From the NCBI RefSeq assembly GCF_030056665.1, contig NZ_JASHIG010000019.1: a stretch of 64,000 bases of DNA; one strand, 5' to 3'. This DNA is from Flectobacillus roseus (GTDB lineage: Bacteria > Bacteroidota > Bacteroidia > Cytophagales > Spirosomataceae). Made by a program: the position numbers and the translations under genes. Of this stretch, positions 50,933 to 59,303 are shown in pieces; the first letter of the stretch is position 1; each line of letters opens with the position of its first letter. The notes beneath the pieces are model-generated. The model was not told the origin of the DNA and ran no database searches. It worked only from the letters and a program-made list of their open reading frames with translations.

Positions 50933-53449
50933 ATGCGAAGAAACCACCCATTAAACCGTTTGATTTGCCAAGTGTTGGCGGCTTCGGCTTTAAGTTTTGG
51001 CGCAACTGCCCAAGTCATTAAGCCCATGCCCACTGGCGAAATGATTCTCAATCTAAAAAAATTAAATGTATTAGGTTCAGCGATGTATATCGCCGCTCAC
51101 CCCGACGACGAAAATACCATTATGTTGTCTTGGTTGGCAAAAGAGCGAAAAGTTCGTACTTCATATTTGTCGATTACACGTGGCGATGGCGGTCAAAACT
51201 TGATTGGTCCTGAGCAAGCGGAACTCATGGGCTTGATTCGTACACAAGAACTTTTGGCAGCGCGTTCAATAGATGGTCCTGAGCAATATTTTACAAGAGC
51301 CAATGATTTTGGTTTTTCAAAAACTACGGAGGAAACGCTTCAAATCTGGGGAAAAGACGCCGTATTGGGTGATGTAGTTTGGCGTATTCGTAATCTGCGT
51401 CCAGATGTTATTATTTGCCGTTTTCCGCCTGATGCTCGTGCAGGACATGGCAACCACTCTGCTTCTGCGGCTTTGGCAGAAGAGGCATTTGCTGCTGCCG
51501 CCGACCCTACGAAGTTTCCTGAGCAATTAAAATTTGTGAAACCTTGGCAAGCCAAGCGTATCGTTTGGAATACCTTCAATTTTGGCACAGTAGCTCAAAC
51601 GCAAAAACCTGCCGAAAAAGATTTTATTCAAGTCGACATTGGCGTTTATAATCCTCTTTTAGGTAAATCTTATAACGAAATTGCTGCTGAAAGCCGCTCT
51701 CAACATAAATCTCAAGGTTTTGGCGTACCTCGTGGTCGTGGTGCTCGCCCTGAATATTTGGTGCACAAGGCGGGAGAAAAGGCCACAAAAGATGCTTTTG
51801 ATGGCGTTGATATTACTTGGAGTCGCGTAAAAGGAAGTGAAGGTATTCAGGATTTAATCAATGAAGCTGTTTCAAAGTTTAATCCAGCAAAACCTGAAAC
51901 TATTGTGCCTATTTTGGTAAAGGCTTACCAAAAGATAGAAGGTATTCAAGATGAGTATTGGAAAACTCAGAAGAAAAAAGAATTAGAAAGCCTAATTGTA
52001 GCTTGCTCTGGACTTTATTTTGAAGCGAACCCGAATGAATTTTCAGCGGTTCGTGGCGAAAAAGTGAATGTGGCTTTAAGCTATATCAAGCGTTCGGAGG
52101 CGAATGTTTCTCTGAAAAAAGTACATTTGACTGGTTTTGAAAAAGATACAACTTTGACTCACTCGCTTGGTAATAATGAGTTAAATCGCATTACTTTTCC
52201 TGTTACGATCCCTGCCAACCAACCTTTGACACAACCATACTGGTTAGCCGAAAAGAAAATGGGCAAAGGAATGTACCGTGTAGACGATGCGTCTATTATC
52301 GGTTTGCCTGAAAAACCTTCCGATTTGCAAGCTGAACTTACTTTCACGATTGAGGGCAAAGATTTTACTTTCAAAACGCCAGTTATCTACAAATACACCG
52401 ACGAGGTTAGAGGCGAGTTGTACCGTACTTACGAAATTCGCCCTGAAGTAACTGCTAACATTGCTGATAAGGTATATGTATTTGCTGATAATCAACCGAA
52501 GGAAGTGGAGGTTACACTCAAGGCAAACAAAGCAGATGCGCGTGGTAGTGTAGCGCTAGAAGTGCCAAAAGGATGGAAAGTAGACCCGACGACCACAATT
52601 TTCCAGTTCTCTAATAAATACCAAGAACAAAAAGTAGTGTTTAAAGTATCGCCAGCGGATATTACGCATGCAAGTGCAAGTGAAGCAACTTTCCGAGCGG
52701 TAGTAACGACTCCAAGTGGTACTTCAGACAAAGGTTTGTTGACAGTGGCGTATGACCATATTCCTCCTCAAACTTTGTTCCCTGTAGCGGAGGCTAAAAT
52801 TGTGAAGTTGGATATCAAGAAAAAGGGCAATAATATTGGCTATATCATGGGTGCGGGTGACGAAGTGGCTGCGGCATTGCGTCAGATTGGTTATAAAGTT
52901 ACTATGTTAGGAGAGAAGGAATTGGATGAAGATTTGAGTAAATACGACGCTATTGTGGTTGGTGTACGTTCCTATAACACGGAACCACGTTTGAAATTCT
53001 ATCAAAAGAAATTGATGGAATATGTTCAAAATGGCGGAAACATGGTAGTGCAATATCAGGTAAATAATAACCTTCAAAAAATTGATGGTGGTTTAGGACC
53101 TTACGACTTCAAACTTTCTCGTGACCGTGTAACAGTAGAGGAGGCCGAAATAAGATTTTTGAAGCCTGAACATCCGATTTTGAATGCTCCAAACAAAATT
53201 ACGGCAAAAGATTTTGATGGTTGGATTCAGGAAAGAGGCTTGTATTTCTCAAACGAATGGGATGGTAAGTATGAAACCATTATTTCCTCAAATGACCCCA
53301 ATGAAAAGCCAGCGGATGGAGGCTTATTATACGCCAAATACGGAAAAGGTAATTACATCTTCACAGGCTATGCATTCTTCCGTCAACTTCCTGCGGGCGT
53401 CTCGGGTGCATACAGACTATTTGCTAACTTGATTTCGGTAGGGAAATAG
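50933..53449 (+). CDS. Exported PIG-L-family deacetylase, large form
   Basis: An 838-residue protein with a signal peptide (ICQVLAASALSFGATAQ). The PIG-L/LmbE N-acetyl-hydrolase domain spans about 45-290: zinc motif AAHPDDE (residues 55-60), ISITRGDGGQN-type loop and the His motif AGHGNHSASA near 175. About 550 residues of beta-sandwich and flavodoxin-like sequence follow. The latter includes KYDAIVVGVRSYNTEPRLKF and a GGNMVVQYQV stretch of glutamine-amidotransferase-like fold. This large architecture is common in Bacteroidota and is thought to deacetylate amino-sugar-containing glycans. It flanks the defence island on the left. Confidence 0.9.
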   Translation: MRRNHPLNRLICQVLAASALSFGATAQVIKPMPTGEMILNLKKLNVLGSAMYIAAHPDDENTIMLSWLAKERKVRTSYLSITRGDGGQNLIGPEQAELMGLIRTQELLAARSIDGPEQYFTRANDFGFSKTTEETLQIWGKDAVLGDVVWRIRNLRPDVIICRFPPDARAGHGNHSASAALAEEAFAAAADPTKFPEQLKFVKPWQAKRIVWNTFNFGTVAQTQKPAEKDFIQVDIGVYNPLLGKSYNEIAAESRSQHKSQGFGVPRGRGARPEYLVHKAGEKATKDAFDGVDITWSRVKGSEGIQDLINEAVSKFNPAKPETIVPILVKAYQKIEGIQDEYWKTQKKKELESLIVACSGLYFEANPNEFSAVRGEKVNVALSYIKRSEANVSLKKVHLTGFEKDTTLTHSLGNNELNRITFPVTIPANQPLTQPYWLAEKKMGKGMYRVDDASIIGLPEKPSDLQAELTFTIEGKDFTFKTPVIYKYTDEVRGELYRTYEIRPEVTANIADKVYVFADNQPKEVEVTLKANKADARGSVALEVPKGWKVDPTTTIFQFSNKYQEQKVVFKVSPADITHASASEATFRAVVTTPSGTSDKGLLTVAYDHIPPQTLFPVAEAKIVKLDIKKKGNNIGYIMGAGDEVAAALRQIGYKVTMLGEKELDEDLSKYDAIVVGVRSYNTEPRLKFYQKKLMEYVQNGGNMVVQYQVNNNLQKIDGGLGPYDFKLSRDRVTVEEAEIRFLKPEHPILNAPNKITAKDFDGWIQERGLYFSNEWDGKYETIISSNDPNEKPADGGLLYAKYGKGNYIFTGYAFFRQLPAGVSGAYRLFANLISVGK

Positions 53450-53457
53450 GTTTGCGA

Positions 53458-53545
53458 GTGACAAAGTGATTGAGGCACAAAGGCACAAAGTGAGTTCAAA
53501 TTGAGCGATTTTGTTTACCAGTAGAGACGCAATCACTGCGTCTCA
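53458..53545. repeat. Intergenic repeat fragments (family 4 and GAGACGC palindrome)
   Basis: 53458-53493 repeats the words found between the ABC permease genes (GAGGCACAAAGGCACAAAG). It is followed at 53524-53544 by GAGACGC and GCGTCTC arms, related to the palindrome after cobC. Confidence 0.5.
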
Positions 53546-53574
53546 AGTCGAGTTATATCTGGCATGGTAGTATC

Positions 53575-53614
53575 AAAAAAGGGGTTCGAAATTAGTTTTT
53601 CGAACCCCTTTTTT
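53575..53614. terminator. Bidirectional terminator between the PIG-L gene and drmB
   Basis: A 17-bp stem (AAAAAAGGGGTTCGAAA with its exact complement) and a 6-base loop lie between two convergent genes. A/T runs at both ends let it work on either strand. Confidence 0.85.
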
Positions 53615-53687
53615 GATTAATGCTTGGAAAATAACACGAATGTTAGAGTTAGGAATGACTCTATTTTATTTCATAAATTGAAAAGGA

Positions 53688-55667
53688 TTATTGAATCCAA
53701 AAACCAAAATATTCATCGATAAGTAATCTTCTGTCTAAGAACGAATTAAATTCTTCGCAAGAGGTTTCAGGTAATAAAGCACATGAAAAACACGCTGCTA
53801 AGTTTGTTCCTCCTGCGCCTTGTCCTTCATGCCCAGTATGATAACAAATAGGGTCAGATGAACAGTCTTTAGCTCTTTCTAAGGCTGACCGAATAACATC
53901 ATCTATTTTATGAGATTCTGCCAATGATACCAAACCTCCGTAACTACCCTCTGAGCCTGCAATTGTATAGATAAGTATTCCTTGCATTTCTTTTCCAATA
54001 TATAATCTTTCTTGTAAAGAACTAGCAGGATAACCACATAGGAACTCCAACTCTTTGATTATCAAATGACAAAAAGTATGAATCATTACAAACTTAGGTG
54101 TAATAATACGTTCTTGATTTAATCGTTTATGGTTGTCAAAATTATCTTGTATAATGCTAATACGCCTATTTATTTTATCTCCAAATTTAGCTATCCAATT
54201 ATTAATTGTAGTACCGTCAAAATCTATAAAAACTCCTTCTCCATAGCTTTCGATGGCAGGGAAATATTTTACGGATTCTTTTCTCCAGCCATGTGTGTAC
54301 ATTTTCTTAATCGGAGCTTTGTCAGAGTCTTCATTAATATCTTCGACTAAAAAAGAATCTTTATCAATTGGTTCTTGTCGAGTATATGATGGTTGAACAG
54401 AAGTTAACTTTAAACGTTCCATCGCATATACCTTACGAATACCTTCTATCGAGGTTTCAACAGGTGCAAATACTAGCTGGTCGCTATCTGCATAACGTTT
54501 GTTTTTTTGATTAATGAATAAATACTCTCCCAAACGATAGGCTTCTTCCTGTAGAAAAGGAGATAATATTTCCTCTTGCTGATAGTTATTATTTATTAGT
54601 TTTTGAATTTCAAAGGTCGTTCTCTTTACATTGTACTTATCCTCCAGTGCATCCGAAATTACTTCAATACTCCTGCCTTTGGCAACTCGATCTTTGATAA
54701 GTTCAATCTCTTCACTTGAAAATAAGAGCTCTTGTATTTTTACAGGAGGCAGGTACAAACTATTGATAATATTAGGATAGTAAACACTATTACTACTTCT
54801 AATGACTACTTTAAAACTATGTCCTTTTTCGTAGTTTTTTATCATCCCTGCTCTATATAGTTCATATTCAGTAACTCTTAAATTAAATAGACCTGCTAAC
54901 GTTCTCCTTTTTACAATGTTATTAGTACCGCCTTCTCGTGCTACAATACTTATACCTCTTAAATCACTAAACTTATCGGATGTTGTATATTCAAAATGAA
55001 TATTAGGCGGAATTGTAACATTCCAATCTAAAAAATTCCCCTTTTTATCTTCGTCAATGTATGAATCCTCATCTTCAAGATTTTGATGAACAGTATCTTT
55101 ATTAGAAAATACCCATCTATCCCACGGAATATCAGCGATTTTTCCTGATGAGGAAATCATAATAAAGCGTACCTGCTCTAACTCAACAAATCGCCTTAGT
55201 GATTTTTTCTTTTTTTCTTTTTCATTATTTATATACTCTAAATAAGTATCAATACACTTCGGAGGTAAAATGTTTTCCTTATCTGTTTTTGCTTCTACTA
55301 AATTATTCCAGCGTCGTGTCCATTCATCTAAAGGAGCAAATCTGCGAGTTTTAGGAGAATACATCCATTTAGGGAAATATTCTGCATTTACAAAATCATT
55401 TTTATCAACGGGTAGTTTAACCAATTTTTCAATATTATGAAACCATTCTTTTAATCGCTTTATTAATCTTGGGTCTTCTATCTCAATACGTTTATGCTTA
55501 TTTTTTTCTTTAAAAAAATCCCATTCATTAAAAGGTCTAATGATTATTGAACCACTGCGTGTTTCGATAATTGAGCCAACTCCACCATAAGCAGAAATCA
55601 GCTTTCGAGTTTGCACTTCCTCAAATTTAGCATTGGAAGTAATATTATTATTGGTCTTCTTCCCCAT
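53688..55667 (-). CDS. drmB: DISARM component DrmB (DUF1998 protein)
   Basis: A 659-residue protein. The N-terminal signature QTRKLISAYGGVGSIIETRS, followed by an acidic/aromatic segment (RPFNEWDFF), matches DrmB openings. The C-terminal DUF1998 region carries a cysteine cluster, CSSDPICYHTG then ACFSCALLPETSCEE, and ends with LDRRLLIDEYFGFW. DrmB forms a complex with the DrmA helicase and helps bind incoming phage DNA. I take the ATG at 55667 (MGKKTNNN) rather than a TTG at 55682; even so it overlaps the end of drmA by 20 bases, implying coupled translation. It is the last gene of the island; no drmC follows before the convergent PIG-L gene. Confidence 0.85.
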   Translation of the reverse strand: MGKKTNNNITSNAKFEEVQTRKLISAYGGVGSIIETRSGSIIIRPFNEWDFFKEKNKHKRIEIEDPRLIKRLKEWFHNIEKLVKLPVDKNDFVNAEYFPKWMYSPKTRRFAPLDEWTRRWNNLVEAKTDKENILPPKCIDTYLEYINNEKEKKKKSLRRFVELEQVRFIMISSSGKIADIPWDRWVFSNKDTVHQNLEDEDSYIDEDKKGNFLDWNVTIPPNIHFEYTTSDKFSDLRGISIVAREGGTNNIVKRRTLAGLFNLRVTEYELYRAGMIKNYEKGHSFKVVIRSSNSVYYPNIINSLYLPPVKIQELLFSSEEIELIKDRVAKGRSIEVISDALEDKYNVKRTTFEIQKLINNNYQQEEILSPFLQEEAYRLGEYLFINQKNKRYADSDQLVFAPVETSIEGIRKVYAMERLKLTSVQPSYTRQEPIDKDSFLVEDINEDSDKAPIKKMYTHGWRKESVKYFPAIESYGEGVFIDFDGTTINNWIAKFGDKINRRISIIQDNFDNHKRLNQERIITPKFVMIHTFCHLIIKELEFLCGYPASSLQERLYIGKEMQGILIYTIAGSEGSYGGLVSLAESHKIDDVIRSALERAKDCSSDPICYHTGHEGQGAGGTNLAACFSCALLPETSCEEFNSFLDRRLLIDEYFGFWIQ

Positions 55668-58374
55668 TGTCCTGCTCTTCAATTGTTATATTTGTATTAA
55701 TTTTAATCACACTATTACTATCCACTTCTCTCATAGATTTCATCAAAGCCCATTGGTCATCTGATACTGTATCTTGAATTAATTCTTTATAGAATAATTT
55801 TTGATCAACCTCAGATTTGTCTTTAACTTTTTTATACCAATCATCAGCCAACTCTTTTAATATCAGACGAGCCATAACCTTTAAGTTATCATTACTATCT
55901 GGAATTCGTTGCTCAATCAATTCTACAAGGTCTTCAATATTTCCATCAAATTTGTGAGCATCTTCACTTTTATTTAGACCATTAATATGTCTCATGTAAC
56001 CTACTAAAATACCATTCAGTATTTTATGGAATGTGATTCCTGTAAAAGGAGTTACTGTTAGAGGTTCTACAAACTTGTAATAAGCTTGATGAAATGACAC
56101 ATAATTTTCAAAATAAGATTTCTCTCTGGCTAAATTTGCGTCCAACAGATTTACGACCAACCCTTCTCTACTTCGAGCTACCCGACTTGAGGCTTGTATG
56201 TATTCTGCAACATTTTTAGGTTGCCCATTCATGACCATTACATTCAAACGACCAATGTCAATGCCCACTGAAAACATATTAGAGGCTAATACTAAATCAA
56301 TAGTGTCTTTTACATATTTTTTTTCCTCGTCTAAACCCCACGTTTTTTCTAAATCTTTTAGTACATTTTTAATTTTAGTACTTTCCACTCTACTAGTTAA
56401 TTCGGTGGTTCTGTTGACCATTCCTTTGTAATTGAATTCAAGATATTCTGGTAAAAAACGTTTGTGTAATCGTCGTAATTCAGCAAGAATTTCATCACCA
56501 ACTTTATTATAAATTTTACCTACTTGCTTCAAACTATTATAGTATGAGACGATCGTCCAATAGTCCGAAAGGTCTTGATTATTTTCACTTCCAATTTGAT
56601 GCAATAATATGCGTGCATATAGTAAAATAGGTAACATCGCTTGCACTTGCGTATCAATCATTGTTTTACCAGTTGGCATAAAGCCAATGTATTTACGAAG
56701 ACTTTTTCTTGTAACTTGTGAAAAATAATTGTCATCATAAGAAATACCTTGCGGAGGGAAAATATTCACTTCTCTTCCTCCATACAAGTTTTCTATTTGT
56801 TCTTTAGTATTTCTGGTAGTTGCCGTTGATGCAATAATTTTGGGTTTACGACCTTTTTTACTACAAAGGCGTTCAATCAAAGTCTCAAAAAGACCCACAA
56901 TTGAGCCTAATGGACCATTAAGTAAATGAAGTTCATCTTGAATAATTACATCAGTTGGGAGCCCCTCGGATAAGGAATTGAAAAAACGATGAGCATTCTC
57001 TTGATGAGATAGCATGGCAAATTTATCAACCGTTGCAAAAAGTAAGGTTGGAGGCTGATTATACAATGATTCATCAATTACATCTATGGGTAATCCATTT
57101 TGAGAATGAAAATTGCAAGAAGTATTATTACAGGAAATTTTAAATTTGTTTTTTGTTATACTGAAAGCATGAGCAAAATCAATTTTATCTACAGCATTTT
57201 TTCGTTTGGTTATCAATTCACAACCGCACCATGGACAAGCAGATACCTGAAAGATATTTTTTTGTTTTGCAGTGTCAAGTGTATAGTTTGTTTTTGCTTT
57301 ATTTAGTTGATTAACTGCATATTGAATAGAGTCATTTTCGGGATTTACTCCATTCCCAATTTTTTCATTTGCGTCTTGAATAGCATTGGGACTTGTTGCC
57401 ATTCCAACCCACATTCCAATTGAAATAGGAGTATTTCCCAATTGGAATTCTGGTTTTTTAGAGCGTAGGAAATCTAGCGCTACAATTAATCTACTTGCAC
57501 GTTCAAACTGTTGTGCTGTTAATAATCGTAAAGTATAGCGCATGATTACTGAAACACCCTCATAATTATCAGGGTTTGTCAACCTCCTCCATAAAATAGT
57601 AAAAGCTGTTACGGCTAAATATGCTTCTGTTTTACCTCCACCCGTGGGAAACCAAATCAAATCAACTATTTCATTTCTATCCTTACAATTAGGGTCAATA
57701 ATTCCTTCTATGTTTAATAATAAAAAGGCTAACTGGAAAGGTCGATAAGTAATATTTTGCCCATCATATTCTTTAAAAAGTGTGATATTAGCATACACAT
57801 CTTTTCCATCAGAAATATCAATTGCTTCTTTTTCAAGACATCCAAAGCGTTTATCTCTGGAAATAATCATCTGAATAAACATGGCAGTATTAGCCAATTG
57901 GAAGCATTGAAATGCTTGATGATTATTGCTTAGTATCTCTATATTCCTTAATAACCTATTGCAGTTTGATACTTGTTTTTGGATTAAGCCACCAGATAAG
58001 TTTTGATATTCGAATGCTTCCTCATTTGCCTCTTTTTGTTGCGTCGTAATCCAGTTTTGGTAAGCCTCAACAAACTTTGTTAACTTCACACACGTTTCTT
58101 TTGGTGACAGAGAAGACCAAATAGATAGGTTTTTTACATTGGCAATTTCTTTTAGATATTCTTCCTTTTCTCTAAAGCCATTACTAACTGATGGAATATC
58201 AACCTCTGGTAAAAAAGTAGTAGTTATCCATTCTGGTTTTATGGCTTCTCTATCCCACATTACAGAGGTGCTGTGCCCAATCCCATACGATTTTAGCTTT
58301 CGGTATTGATACTCAATTAGATTAGCTTCATCATCAAAAGGATTTTCAGCCAAATAACTTTTGTATGGCTCCAA
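55648..58374 (-). pseudogene. drmA: DISARM helicase DrmA, C-terminal part (helicase core), out of frame with its N-terminal part
   Basis: The helicase body of DrmA, 908 residues from the first usable codon (a TTG at 58374). Motif I PTGGGKTEAY is near residue 243. A Cys4 zinc element (CPWCGC ... CNNTSC) lies near 395-430. Motif II is QDELHLLNGPLGS and motif III STATTRNTKEQ. Helicase-C motifs FSVGIDIGRLNVMVMNGQP and QASSRVARSREG are present. The frame stays open for about 72 more codons upstream to about 58590, encoding DrmA-like sequence with no ATG or GTG. This part therefore belongs to the gene starting at 59303, joined by a -1 shift at the A7 run. Downstream drmB overlaps it by 20 bases. 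If the shift is a sequencing error or is bypassed, the enzyme is complete. Confidence 0.75.
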
Positions 58375-58475
58375 TTCACTGCTTTCTATTCTAATAGTAC
58401 ACTGGAAGAGACATTTTCGGTTAAGTTCTTCCTTTGTAAATGAAAATTTATTTTGATGGTGTGTCTTTTTATTTG

Positions 58476-59303
58476 CTAATAAAATTTTAACATAGTTTTT
58501 GCCTTTATGTGGTATAACTTTGACAAAGTATTCGGCTGAAATAAATTCTTTATGCTCCTTAAATATGGGAATACCTTTCTCTGTGTTTTTTTAAGTACTT
58601 CAATAGTTTCTTGTAATGCTATCCGTTTAAAGGGTTTTGAAGAGGTAAGTAGTTGAAATTTTTCAAGAGCAATTTCATTTTTATCTATTTCTTTATTCTT
58701 TGAAAATGGTATCAAACGATTTCTAACTTCAGACTCTTTTACATTAGTATTCAATATTACAGACATAAAAACCTCTTCTTCTGAAATATCTTCGCACCAT
58801 AATTCTTCTTTAAAAGGAAAATGAGCGTTATTTTTCAGGGCTTCATAGTCATGTCGTTTAATCCTTATTTTTCTGGCAGATGATTCTAACGTCAAGTCCT
58901 CATATCTTCCAGCCTTAAACGTAACGGTTATAGATTGTGTACTTAATGGCACACAAATGGTCAAACCCATATTTGAAGGAAAGAAATGATTTGCTTCCGT
59001 TAAATCTTTGGTAGCATTCTCCTCTTTAGGTGCTTTTGAAGCCTCGTTATTGGGCAATTCAATTGTGTCTATGTTATCGTTATCTTGATCATTTAGACTA
59101 TCGTCTTCATTATCAAGTAAATCAGGAAGAACCTCTTTATTAATGCCTGTCCTTTCTGGAAATAGAATACCAGAATAATAAGTTTTTAACGGAAAACCTG
59201 CTATTATTTCTTCTTCATCATTCAAACCAAAAGTATCAGCACCTGGGCCTACAATCATCTTTTGAATTTGCTCTTTAAAAATCTCTCTTGGGTGTAAATT
59301 CAT
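58476..59303 (-). pseudogene. drmA: DISARM helicase DrmA, N-terminal part (frameshifted)
   Basis: Encodes the DrmA N-terminal region: PREIFKEQIQKMIVGPGADT, a YYSGILFPE block, a long Asp/Asn/Glu-rich linker (about 75-105), then HFFPSNMGLTICVPLSTQSI. These match the order of blocks I recall at the beginning of DrmA proteins. Genuine sequence runs to about residue 237, at an A7 run (T7 on the plus strand, 58586-58592). Beyond it the frame yields about 38 unrelated residues and stops at 58476. The ATG overlaps the drmE stop by four bases (ATGA). Restoring the frame gives one protein of about 1,218 residues, a normal DrmA length. Confidence 0.75.
58586..58592 (-). other. drmA: Frameshift site: run of seven A in drmA
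   Basis: On the coding strand the sequence is CTTAAAAAAACACAG. The upstream frame reads CTT AAA AAA ACA; the helicase frame reads AAA AAC ACA after a TAA that uses the end of CTT. One extra A, or a -1 slip, joins the two frames. The run is a plausible place for replication slippage, transcriptional slippage or a homopolymer miscall. Confidence 0.75.

Noticed and set aside
58374..58476. The helicase as an independent gene starting at the TTG at 58374.
   Set aside because: The same frame encodes DrmA-like residues for 72 codons upstream of that TTG, so the TTG is internal to a disrupted gene.
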